Part shown: positions 16,799-24,218 of the stretch, piece after piece
Numbering within the stretch: position 1 is the stretch's first letter
How the letters are laid out: each line of letters begins with the position of its first letter
Assembly: GCF_019457535.1 (NCBI RefSeq)
Contig: NZ_CP080417.1
Span: 3,162,001 to 3,226,000, forward strand
Direction of reading: 5' to 3'
From: Shewanella halotolerans
GTDB taxonomy: Bacteria > Pseudomonadota > Gammaproteobacteria > Enterobacterales > Shewanellaceae
Length of the DNA: 64,000 nt
Notes under the pieces: model-generated
Databases searched by the model: none
Told to the model about the DNA's origin: nothing
Seen by the model: only the letters and a program-made list of their open reading frames with translations
Position numbers and translations under genes: made by a program

Positions 16799-16854
16799 AA
16801 TTGCGCGCAATTCATTTTTGGTAGTTATACCTATAATTTAAATTGTGCACAACT
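16799..16854. promoter_or_regulatory. Two OhrR-like palindromic operator candidates
   Basis: AATTGCGCGCAATT at 16799-16812 is a perfect palindrome. AATTGTGCACAACT at 16841-16854 is the same dyad with one mismatched pair. The spacing is 42 bases centre to centre, four helical turns. OhrR/MarR proteins bind AATT-flanked dyads upstream of ohr genes. No regulator gene is adjacent, so it would act from elsewhere. Confidence 0.6.
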
Positions 16855-17198
16855 TATTTTTTCAATTTTTCCAAAAAGGACTCGAATCAAAGACGAGCCC
16901 AAGAGGTATTTAACCGCGTGTGATCGGAGCTGAGATGGGCAGTTATGACTTGGAAAATCTGCTAAGGAGAGGATTAGAGCAACGCTTGGCCATGGCAGCT
17001 AAACGGCTGACGTTGGGATAGCCAATTTCCTGTCGTTAGTCAGATAAAGTACATTGCACTAGCCAACTTTAGTTATTCAAAATAAAGCTCCAATAAATGC
17101 TTGCTATTCAAACCTTAATTTGATTAAACTCCAAAATGTAACAACTGAGTAACATTTGTTAACACTATAAAAATAACCTCAATCAAAAGGACAAATTG

Positions 17199-18284
17199 AT
17201 GAGCAAGCTATTCAAATTATCAACACTCGCTATTGCCACCACCTTACTGAGTCAATCGGCCCTCGCCGAAGGGATCGCCGCTAAACTGCAGATGAGCCAA
17301 GACAGCTTCAGCAGCGATCAGGACGTGATGGTCACCCTAACCCTGACCAACGAAGCAAACGTTCCGGTGAAACTACTCAAGTGGTTTACGGCGGCAGACG
17401 GTGTTGAAGAGTCGCTATTTAAAGTTACCGCTGACGGTCAAGAGCGCCCTTACCTTGGCGCCCACTACAAGCGTCCAGCACCAAGCCATAAAGACTACAT
17501 CAAGCTAAAATCCGGTGAGAGCATCTCTTATCAGGTAGAGCTATCGTCACTGTATGACATGTCATCTACGGCTAACTATGAGATCAGCTATGATGTCAGC
17601 TCTATGCAGCTGTTTGCGCCAAACCCAGGCCAGGCTAAGAAACTGGCCCGCCTTGGCGTAGAAGGCATACACTCAGCCCCAGCGAGCTTCTACCTGGAAG
17701 GCCGCGAATTTAAAGGCAGCGCTAACAAGGGCAAGCCAGGCACCGGCGATGGTGGCGGCACCACACCTGACGGCATCTCTTTCACCGGTCGCTGCAGCAA
17801 CTCACAGCAGAGTGATATCCTTGCCGGCCTAGCCGCGGCAAAGACAATGTCAGCCGACGCTAACCAGCACCTGGCCACGGCCAGCAGCAACTCACAACGT
17901 TACAGCACCTGGTTCGGCGCTTACAGCTCGTCTCGCTGGAACACGGTAAGCAACAACTTCAGCAAGATCGATAGCGCGCTCAACAACGAGCCACTGACCT
18001 TCGACTGTAGCTGTAAGAAGCAATACTACGCTTATGTTTACCCAACTCAGCCATACAAGATCTACATGTGTAATGCCTTCTGGTCTGCCCCAACGTCGGG
18101 TACTGACTCTAAGGGCGGCACCATCATCCATGAAACCAGCCACTTCAACGTAGTAGCGGGTACAGATGATATTGTTTACGGTCAGAGCGGTGCTAAGTCA
18201 CTGGCGATCAGCGATCCTTCACAGGCGATTCAAAATGCTGACAGCCATGAATATTTTGCTGAAAACACGCCTAACTTAAACTAA
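17199..18284 (+). CDS. Secreted M35 (deuterolysin/aspzincin-type) metalloendopeptidase
   Basis: A 361-residue protein; the ATG at 17199 follows AAGGAC. A signal peptide ends near ALA-EG (residue 23). Residues about 30-155 form a beta-rich N-terminal domain, followed by a Gly/Lys-rich linker (about 170-188). The C-terminal catalytic domain starts near FTGRCSN and carries the zinc motif HETSH at 311-315, the aspzincin third-ligand motif GTDDIVYG at 321-328, and the family's late HEYFAEN. Cysteines in the catalytic domain (RCSN, DCSCK, MCNAF) suggest disulfides. M35 enzymes are secreted endopeptidases, some specific for Lys in P1'. A terminator follows, then a gene for a homologue of the N-terminal domain. 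Confidence 0.93.
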   Translation: MSKLFKLSTLAIATTLLSQSALAEGIAAKLQMSQDSFSSDQDVMVTLTLTNEANVPVKLLKWFTAADGVEESLFKVTADGQERPYLGAHYKRPAPSHKDYIKLKSGESISYQVELSSLYDMSSTANYEISYDVSSMQLFAPNPGQAKKLARLGVEGIHSAPASFYLEGREFKGSANKGKPGTGDGGGTTPDGISFTGRCSNSQQSDILAGLAAAKTMSADANQHLATASSNSQRYSTWFGAYSSSRWNTVSNNFSKIDSALNNEPLTFDCSCKKQYYAYVYPTQPYKIYMCNAFWSAPTSGTDSKGGTIIHETSHFNVVAGTDDIVYGQSGAKSLAISDPSQAIQNADSHEYFAENTPNLN

Positions 18285-18311
18285 TCTATTTCTTATCTTT
18301 CTTGTCAATCT

Positions 18312-18339
18312 AAGGGCGGAATTATCCGCCCTTTTTTTT
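18312..18339 (+). terminator. Terminator of the M35 protease gene
   Basis: Arms AAGGGCGG and CCGCCCTT with a six-base loop, followed by an eight-T run. Confidence 0.88.
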
Positions 18340-18366
18340 GTTTAGCTAATGCCAAGGTTAACGCCT

Positions 18367-18840
18367 ATGTTTACGCCTTTAAGGTTTCTGTCAATTAGTC
18401 TCTTGCTACTTTGGACCATAAGTATGAATAGCCTCGCACATCAAACGCTACCCACGTGTCGCCTCATAAAGGCGGAGCAAGACAATACCCTCACCTTCGA
18501 GATAACTGCGCCGGCAAACACTAACTGGTACCTGCTGAGCTGGCACAGCCCCTTCGATGCCTGGTTTAGCAAGTTTCTGACCCTGACCGACCTGAATAAC
18601 CAACAGACGCTTGAATATCAGGGCGCACTCGCTAAACGCGGCGAGCCGACTGATGAGGACTATCTGCTGCTGCCTGCGAGCGAGTCCTTAAGCGTCTCGC
18701 TGGAACTGGCGCAGGCATTTGTTATCCCTCCGGGTCGTTACCAGGCTATGCTTCGTCCCTTAACCCTCTATCAAGACCTGAGTGACAAGACGCAGAGCAC
18801 TGCCCTTGAATGCCCGGCGCTCGAGGTCGACCTGCCTTAG
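18367..18840 (+). CDS. Secreted stand-alone homologue of the M35 protease N-terminal domain
   Basis: A 157-residue protein. AAGG nine bases upstream supports the ATG at 18367 rather than one six codons earlier. A signal peptide ends near SLA-H (residue 24). The mature part aligns by eye with residues about 55-140 of the upstream protease: shared positions include LL-W, a Y-x-GA--KRG-PT-DY-L-L block, ES-S---EL, and a closing YQ/YE strand. No protease motif is present. Two cysteines (TCRL near the start, LECP near the end) could form a disulfide. Possible roles are an inhibitor, chaperone or binding module for the protease. The family has no function I know of. Confidence 0.75.
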   Translation: MFTPLRFLSISLLLLWTISMNSLAHQTLPTCRLIKAEQDNTLTFEITAPANTNWYLLSWHSPFDAWFSKFLTLTDLNNQQTLEYQGALAKRGEPTDEDYLLLPASESLSVSLELAQAFVIPPGRYQAMLRPLTLYQDLSDKTQSTALECPALEVDLP

Positions 18841-18962
18841 CCTCAGATACGCATCAGCCACTATTCGCAACGGCCCTTCACAAGAGCCCTTATCTACAAA
18901 AGCACTTATTTACAAAAGCACTTATTCAAAATAGTCCAGATGCAAAAAAGCCCAGATGCAAA

Positions 18963-18985
18963 AAAGCCACCCTAAGGGTGGCTTT
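18963..18985 (-). terminator. Terminator downstream of hpf
   Basis: Stem AAAGCCACC/GGTGGCTTT. On the minus strand it continues into TTTTTTGC, so it ends hpf; on the plus strand it may also end the preceding secreted-protein gene. Two short duplications (CAAAAGCACTTATT, and GATGCAAAAAAGCC) lie just before it. Confidence 0.82.
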
Positions 18986-19008
18986 CTCGTCTCTTATGCC
19001 TTTTAGGC

Positions 19009-19365
19009 TTAGACCAACTTCATCTCCTGGATGATCTCATGGGCAATCTCAGGTGTGGTACTTACCGGCTTTTGATGCAGATCTGCCTTCAAATGGCCTT
19101 TTCTGTGCTTTAACGCCGCATCCAGTTTTTTGGCGGCATTAGTGATAGCAGGATACATGATATCGTCACTCCCAGAGGCTGATATCCGGCTACCTTCGTA
19201 ATTGGTACTGAGTTCGACCTGAAACTCTCCGTGCTCTTTAGCAATGATGACATCGAGTGAAATGAGCGTTGGGAAATGGGTCGCGATTTTGGAAAACTTT
19301 TGATTCACATGCTCTTTTATTGAATCGGTAATATCTACGTGATGACCAGAAAGATTTATTTTCAT
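19009..19365 (-). CDS. hpf: Short-form ribosome hibernation promoting factor
   Basis: A 118-residue protein of the HPF/RaiA family, starting MKINLSGHHVDITDSIKEHV. The beta-alpha-beta-beta-beta-alpha layout and basic C-terminal helix (AALKHRKGHLKAD) match short HPF/YfiA proteins, which bind the 30S subunit decoding region in stationary phase and stabilise inactive ribosomes. AAGGAAAA precedes the ATG. It stands alone rather than in an rpoN operon, so it may be the RaiA-like paralogue rather than the rpoN-linked HPF. Confidence 0.88.
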   Translation of the reverse strand: MKINLSGHHVDITDSIKEHVNQKFSKIATHFPTLISLDVIIAKEHGEFQVELSTNYEGSRISASGSDDIMYPAITNAAKKLDAALKHRKGHLKADLHQKPVSTTPEIAHEIIQEMKLV

Positions 19366-19753
19366 AGGTTTTCCTTTTTAGGATGACTTCAATAATGAAC
19401 TTGGGATGAGTGAAAGAAAAAACAAGGGGCTGAAGCACTTTTTTTTCAATTGACGCCTATATAAGCATGGGCGAAATCCAAGTAAATCTCCATTCAGTGT
19501 CTACTAATATGTACTCTCCATGCTGGTTAAAAGCAAGCGGCTAAAACAGGATATCAGGCATAAACAGGCGGTTTTGGCCATAAATCCCACAAAGTAAACA
19601 AAATTTAATCAATCTGTCTTTATGACGTCATCTTCATGCTAGCCCGCAAACCTAAGAGTAATTTTAGGAAACAGCTTTACATGTAAATACGAATGAGAAC
19701 TTATCGCAACAAGTATAGAATAAGCTAACCCTTAGTTCATAAATTTATCCATA
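19366..19753. other. Divergent intergenic region with weak Fur-box candidate
   Basis: About 388 bases between hpf and the iron-linked genes. The segment at 19686-19706 (AATACGAATGAGAACTTATCG) resembles a degenerate Fur site, which would fit the downstream genes, but the match is imperfect. ATGACGTCAT, a 10-base palindrome, occurs at 19622-19631. Nothing else was identified. Confidence 0.35.
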
Positions 19754-20062
19754 GTGAATACAAGCATTTCTCCACGCCTATCGTCATTCGAGCGAGACCT
19801 CTCTCCCAGAGCTTCGGTCATCGTGCGCCTGTTGGCCTCCCTGCTGGGTGGTTACGGCGTGGCGGCGCTCGTCTGTATGCTGCTGGCACAAACCCTGCCC
19901 CTTAGCCGTCTCGATGCGGTGCTTGTCGGCACTATGGTCTCCTTTAGCATCTTCGCCATGATGATCATCCGCCTCTTTAGCCTCAGGTCTCACCTGCGTG
20001 TGGTGCTGGAACCTGTGGCGCTTTGCAGCCTGCTCTACGGCCTCACACTCGTTTTAGGTTAA
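19754..20062 (+). CDS. DUF3649 family iron-uptake-associated membrane protein
   Basis: A 102-residue protein with a GTG start. Three hydrophobic segments cover about residues 22-45, 53-72 and 83-101. The sequence SVIVRLLASLLGGYGVAAL is typical of DUF3649 proteins, which occur in sets with PepSY and DUF3325 membrane proteins beside TonB-dependent siderophore receptors. Here the set is complete but no receptor is next to it. The function is not established; a role in reductive iron release or transport is inferred from association only. Four bases separate it from the PepSY gene. Confidence 0.8.
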   Translation: MNTSISPRLSSFERDLSPRASVIVRLLASLLGGYGVAALVCMLLAQTLPLSRLDAVLVGTMVSFSIFAMMIIRLFSLRSHLRVVLEPVALCSLLYGLTLVLG

Positions 20063-20066
20063 TCCC

Positions 20067-21761
20067 ATGAAAGAGACTTTTTTCCGCTCCATGACCTGGC
20101 TGCACACCTGGGCCGGCCTCACCGTTTGCTGGCTACTACTGCTTATCTTCTTCGCCGGCAGCCTGAGCTATTTTCGTCATGAGATCAGCCTGTGGAGCAA
20201 ACCCGAACTACACCAATCTGTCTTTCAAGACTATGACCAGCAGCGAATTGGTCAACAGATCGCAGAGGGCCAGGCCTATCTGGCCGACAAGGCCCCCGAC
20301 GCCGCGAGCTGGACCATCTCCTTCCCGAGTGAGCGCAAGCCTTACCTCAGCTTCGGCTGGGCAGACGAGCCTAAAAAGGGTGAGCGGCGCGGCAAGTTCC
20401 ATGAGCATGTGGTCAGCCAGGATGGTCAGCAGATGATCACCGAGATCCGCAACTCCCGAGGTGGCAACTTCTTCTACCGCCTGCATTTTGATCTGCATTA
20501 CCTGCCGGTGGTAGCCGCGCGCTGGATAGTGGGGCTGGCCACCATGGCGATGCTGATAGCCCTAATAAGCGGCGTGGTGATCCACAAACGGATCTTTAAA
20601 GACTTCTTCAGTTTCAGGCCGGCTAAAGGCAGTCGCTCCTGGCTCGACGCCCACAATGTCAGCGCCGTGATGGCCCTGCCCTATCACCTGATCATCACCT
20701 ATACGGGTCTCATCACTCTGATGTTCATGTTCATGCCTTGGGGCGCATTGCAAGAATACGATGGCGACGTGCGCGCCTTCAGGGCCGACCTCAACCCCGC
20801 CCGCATTCAGACAAAACCCAGCAAAGAAGCGGCGCCGCTCATCGAGGCCGCTAGCCTGTTACCTCAAGTAGAACAGCTGTGGGGCGCGGCGCCGCTTAAG
20901 CAGGTAAGCATCAGCGCGCCAGGGAAAGATAACAGCCACATCAGCTTTACCCTCAACAGCGAGCAGACGGTGACAGATAGACGCAACCTGTTGATTTTCG
21001 ACGGAGTAACGGGTGAACTGATATCTAAGGCTAATCCGGACAGCGCCACCTACAAGACCTACGACACCCTGATGGCGCTGCATACGGCGCGCTTTGCCGA
21101 CTGGGCCTTACGAGGTTTCTTCTTCCTCTGCGGCCTACTCGGCTGCGCCATGGTCGCCACAGGCACGCTACTGTGGGCGGTAAAAATCGCCCAGAAACAA
21201 CAAAAGGCGATTCAATCTGGCACCAAGCCGACAATCGGCCTCAGGCTAGTGGACGGGCTCAACATCAGCTTCATCTGCGGCCTTCCCCTCGCCACCGCAA
21301 TCTTTTTCTACGCCAACCGTCTGTTGCCACTCGATATCGGCGACAGGGCCCAGCGTGAGGTGGACACCTTCTTTATCACGCTGGCGATCATCGCCCTGGT
21401 CGCCCTGTGGGATGGCCTTCGCGGCGCGAAGTCCTCACGTCGCTGGTGTCAATGGCTGTTGCTGGGTGCCCTGGCCTATGCGGCGCTGCCGCTGGTAGGC
21501 GCCGTCACCTCGGGGCAGAGTCTGCTCGCTAACATAATTGATAATCAGTGGACGCTGGTAGGCTTCGATATGGTCAGCCTGCTGTTTGCCCTGGCACTGG
21601 GATTTGCCGCCAGGCAGGTTAGGCAGTCAAAGCTAATCAATCCGCGCCAAAGTGCCACCAGCCCGAGAACAGGCACGGCAAGAGCTGGCAGGGCCAGCAG
21701 GCCCAATACAGCCGCTGCTATTCGTGAGACAAGGGACGCCAGCTTAGAGGAGGCGCGCTAA
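20067..21761 (+). CDS. PepSY-associated transmembrane protein (PiuB-like, iron uptake)
   Basis: A 564-residue inner-membrane protein. It begins with FFRSMTWLHTWAGLTVCWLLLLIFFAGS (N-terminal helix with the family HTWAG motif), has periplasmic PepSY-like regions (about 40-150 and 240-320), and further helices near 155-175, 205-230, 345-370 and 395-520. Members accompany siderophore receptors and are thought to help reduce or release iron in the periplasm. The last 40 residues are a low-complexity Ala/Arg/Thr-rich cytoplasmic tail (from about residue 525), unusual for the family. The stop overlaps the next start by one base (TAATG). Confidence 0.85.
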   Translation: MKETFFRSMTWLHTWAGLTVCWLLLLIFFAGSLSYFRHEISLWSKPELHQSVFQDYDQQRIGQQIAEGQAYLADKAPDAASWTISFPSERKPYLSFGWADEPKKGERRGKFHEHVVSQDGQQMITEIRNSRGGNFFYRLHFDLHYLPVVAARWIVGLATMAMLIALISGVVIHKRIFKDFFSFRPAKGSRSWLDAHNVSAVMALPYHLIITYTGLITLMFMFMPWGALQEYDGDVRAFRADLNPARIQTKPSKEAAPLIEAASLLPQVEQLWGAAPLKQVSISAPGKDNSHISFTLNSEQTVTDRRNLLIFDGVTGELISKANPDSATYKTYDTLMALHTARFADWALRGFFFLCGLLGCAMVATGTLLWAVKIAQKQQKAIQSGTKPTIGLRLVDGLNISFICGLPLATAIFFYANRLLPLDIGDRAQREVDTFFITLAIIALVALWDGLRGAKSSRRWCQWLLLGALAYAALPLVGAVTSGQSLLANIIDNQWTLVGFDMVSLLFALALGFAARQVRQSKLINPRQSATSPRTGTARAGRASRPNTAAAIRETRDASLEEAR

Positions 21762-22111
21762 TGAATATATCCATCGGCCTAGCCCTTTGCCTATCCCTTT
21801 GTTTGGCCTTTATCGCCTTTGGCGCGCTGGCACTGGCCATGTTCAGCCACTTCAAGAGCTGCTTCAAGCGCCCACCCACACAGAGGCAACAGAGGGCGCT
21901 TACCCTGACAGGCTGGGCCTCACTCGCCTTAAGCTTTCTCGCGCTGCTCGGCCAATATGAAACCGCCTACGCGACGATTTTGCTATTCGGCGTGATGAGC
22001 GCCGCGGCGCTGGCGGTTATCTTGCTGCTTAGCTATCAGGCAAAACGCCTGCCCGCTAGCATGGCCGTTGCCGCCGTACTGGCGCTGGGTGACTTTAGCC
22101 TACTTGTTTAA
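21761..22111 (+). CDS. DUF3325 family membrane protein
   Basis: A 116-residue protein with four hydrophobic segments: 8-30, 48-66, 71-90 and 97-115. A conserved HFKSCFKRPPT loop follows the first helix. DUF3325 proteins are the third member of the DUF3649-PepSY-DUF3325 iron-uptake set; individual function unknown. Translationally coupled to the PepSY gene by one-base overlap. Confidence 0.8.
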   Translation: MNISIGLALCLSLCLAFIAFGALALAMFSHFKSCFKRPPTQRQQRALTLTGWASLALSFLALLGQYETAYATILLFGVMSAAALAVILLLSYQAKRLPASMAVAAVLALGDFSLLV

Positions 22112-22221
22112 ATTTCATTCAGCCTGGATACAGCAGCATCTGTTTATTATCTGCTCAGCAAACACTATGGCGCCTGATGACACTCCTGATAGACAGGCGC
22201 CAAACAGCAAGGGCAGATACC

Positions 22222-22470
22222 ATGCGAATTTCACCTGCGGCGGCCTATCAGAGATGGACGCGCCAACTCCCCAGCGATAAGGCTGCGATGACCAAGAGTC
22301 GTGGTGACGATCACCATAGACAACTCGCAAACGCCGCCGAACTAACTCAAGACAGAGTCACGCTATCGCCACTCGCGCTAAAGCTAAGCGCTCTCGACCA
22401 GAGTGCTCTTAATCACAGCAGTCTTGACCACAGCACACTTGAAAAAGCGGCGCAGCGAGATGCGGCATAG
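22222..22470 (+). CDS. Hypothetical small protein with pentapeptide-like repeats
   Basis: An 82-residue frame, MRISPAAAYQRWTRQLPSD onward; an upstream ATG at 22177 in frame lacks a ribosome site, and the site at 22222 is also weak (GGGCAG). The C-terminal part contains DRVTLSPLALKL and then four five-residue units SALDQ-SALNH-SSLDH-STLEK, a right-handed pentapeptide-repeat-like pattern but too short for a full helix. No family recognised. It lies between the iron genes and an OsmC-type gene on the same strand. Coding status is uncertain. Confidence 0.4.
   Translation: MRISPAAAYQRWTRQLPSDKAAMTKSRGDDHHRQLANAAELTQDRVTLSPLALKLSALDQSALNHSSLDHSTLEKAAQRDAA
22387..22446 (+). repeat. 15-bp degenerate tandem repeat, four units
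   Basis: Four in-frame 15-base units starting at 22387, 22402, 22417 and 22432, each encoding S-x-L-(D/N/E)-(Q/H/K). Codon-level divergence between units with conserved amino acid pattern argues for coding selection. Confidence 0.6.
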
Positions 22471-22561
22471 CGCCTTCTAAGGTTTTCAAGCTTTCCCCAA
22501 ACATATTCAAAGTTTGCTATAGTGGCCGCATTCTATTTGGCATTCCAGTGGGCCCGACAGC

Positions 22562-23080
22562 ATGTCTTTTTCGGTTACCGTCTCTTGGCCACCAGCCACT
22601 CATGGTAGCCATCACACTGCACAAAACTCAAAGCCTCTGCAAAGAGAGCCTCTAGCTAGCGACTCTGGTACAGGCGCCAAGCAGATCAGCCGTGATCACC
22701 AGCTTAGCTTCGCCAGCGGTCAAGTCGTCGCAGGTTCGGCCGCCCCCGAGTATCTGGGTAGCCAGGATAAGATCAATCCTGAGGAGAGTCTGCTTAGCGC
22801 CCTGGCGGCCTGCCACATGCTGAGTTTTCTCACCATAGTGGAGAAGAAGCGTCTGACGCTGCTGAGTTATCGCGACGAGGCAAGGGCCGAGCTGGGAAGA
22901 AATGAAAAGGGGCAGATGGCTATCACCCACATAGCACTTACCCCTGAGGTTAAAATGGCTCATCCACTGAGCGATGAGCAGCTAGCTAAGCTGCATGCCC
23001 TCGCCCACAAACACTGCTTTATCGCCAACTCACTAGCCAAAGAGATAGCCATTGAGATAGCGCCTCGCCAAAAGTGCTAG
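22562..23080 (+). CDS. OsmC family protein
   Basis: A 172-residue OsmC-superfamily protein. The N-terminal 45 residues are polar; then LSFASGQVVAGSAAPEYLG and NPEESLLSALAACHMLSFL follow, with the first redox Cys in AACHML, and the second in KHCFIANSL. It belongs to the general OsmC/YhfA-like branch rather than Ohr. These reduce hydroperoxides; the physiological substrate is unknown. It is distinct from the Ohr at 16234 and stands as a single gene convergent with an outer-membrane protein gene. Confidence 0.82.
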   Translation: MSFSVTVSWPPATHGSHHTAQNSKPLQREPLASDSGTGAKQISRDHQLSFASGQVVAGSAAPEYLGSQDKINPEESLLSALAACHMLSFLTIVEKKRLTLLSYRDEARAELGRNEKGQMAITHIALTPEVKMAHPLSDEQLAKLHALAHKHCFIANSLAKEIAIEIAPRQKC

Positions 23081-23114
23081 TGCTAATGTCTCTAATGGCT
23101 AGTATCGCTAAGGG

Positions 23115-24014
23115 CTAGAACTGATAAGTTAGCGACAAAGCCGGGCCTTTGAAACCATAATAGATATCGAAATCGGCCAGATCTTTCTCGACCTCGACAT
23201 CTATCTTGTAATACTTATAGCCCAACTCCACATCCAGAGAATCACTCAGCTGGTAATTGACCCCGGCGCTGAAATCGAACAACTGCCCCTTGGTATCCCC
23301 CAGGCTGACATAGAAATACTGCGCCCAACCAGAGAGGCTCCAGCGATCGTTAATACGGTAGCGCCCTTGCAGGCCGAGATCGGGTAGCGGCGCCGTCACC
23401 TCGGTAAGGGCGTCACTCTTGGGGTTAACGTCCACCACCTGGCACTCGTCGTCGACACAGGCGCCAATTTCACCTACAAACTGCAGCTTGAGCCACATGA
23501 TATGCAGACCGGCAAGCAGAGTCAGATCGACATCCTCGCCACTGTAAAAGTTATAGCGATAGCCCAGACGCAGAATATCCACGTTAAAGATGGTGCTGAT
23601 ATCCGCCCCCGCCTGCACCAGGTAGGTCTGGCCCGAGTTCACCTCGGTATACTCGTAGGGCTTAGAGATGGAGCGATTGCGGGCCTCGCGATCCAGTCGT
23701 TTCCAGTCGAGATAGACGCCGTGATCTTCATTAAACCAGTAGGCCAGCTCCAGCGTAGGCAGGAGATCCTTCTCGACCAAGGCCAGATCGTTCTCGAAAT
23801 CTAGGGTGAAGTCTTTGCCGAGATCTGGGTTTTGCACCACAATGCCGGAATCTGAGTTAGCGTAGAATCCGCCCAGGGTAACGGAAAATCCCTGCTTTTC
23901 GGCATAGGCTAACTGTGCTGAACCTAAGGAAATCGTACTCAATAATAGAGCGCCCAGTCGCAACAAGGCACCTGTGACGGTGCGAGCTTTGCTAACTCCA
24001 TAAGTGGTTTTCAT
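23115..24014 (-). CDS. Outer-membrane beta-barrel protein, unknown function
   Basis: A 299-residue protein; an AGGAAGG site just before the ATG at 24014 decides the start. A signal peptide ends near AYA-EKQ (residue 38). The mature protein has alternating amphipathic strands (YRYNFYSGEDVDLTLLAGLHI, WAQYFYVSLGD, LDVELGYKYYKIDVEVE) and ends in YQF, the C-terminal Phe signature for BAM-mediated insertion. Two cysteines (GACVDDECQ) form a likely disulfide in an extracellular loop. I do not recognise a specific porin family; it is likely an 8-12-strand barrel. Confidence 0.75.
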   Translation of the reverse strand: MKTTYGVSKARTVTGALLRLGALLLSTISLGSAQLAYAEKQGFSVTLGGFYANSDSGIVVQNPDLGKDFTLDFENDLALVEKDLLPTLELAYWFNEDHGVYLDWKRLDREARNRSISKPYEYTEVNSGQTYLVQAGADISTIFNVDILRLGYRYNFYSGEDVDLTLLAGLHIMWLKLQFVGEIGACVDDECQVVDVNPKSDALTEVTAPLPDLGLQGRYRINDRWSLSGWAQYFYVSLGDTKGQLFDFSAGVNYQLSDSLDVELGYKYYKIDVEVEKDLADFDIYYGFKGPALSLTYQF

Positions 24015-24143
24015 GTTCACCTTCCTGATATTCCGACCTAGCAACCTAAACTATGGCAGCGACATACCTATAAGCTAATACAATTTTTGCAGTTTGTATC
24101 TGATATAGCAGAAAAAACAGCAACAGCCGCCCATAAAAATGGA

Positions 24144-24177
24144 GGTTACCGACCTGGGAACTGCTTGGTCGGTAACC
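24144..24177 (-). terminator. Terminator of the tricorn-like protease gene
   Basis: Stem GGTTACCGACC/GGTCGGTAACC with a 12-base loop. On the minus strand it is followed by TCCATTTTTA. Confidence 0.75.
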
Positions 24178-24218
24178 CCCTAAAATGGTTTGGGTTAACT
24201 TAAAGGCAAATCAAAGTG

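Larger units (their letters stand above)
16669..17198. other. Regulatory intergenic region between ohr and the M35 protease
   Basis: About 530 bases holding the 13-bp tandem repeat (16731-16782) and the two palindromes (16799-16854). The rest, about 16855-17198, must hold the promoter of the plus-strand protease. A 28-codon frame beginning near 16934 is too short to support. Confidence 0.6.

Noticed and set aside
16934..17020. 28-codon frame resembling the end of a regulator gene
   Set aside because: Too short, no ribosome site, and no clear similarity; could be chance.
22115..22330. 71-codon minus-strand frame
   Set aside because: Sits opposite the repeat-containing small gene and has no supporting features.
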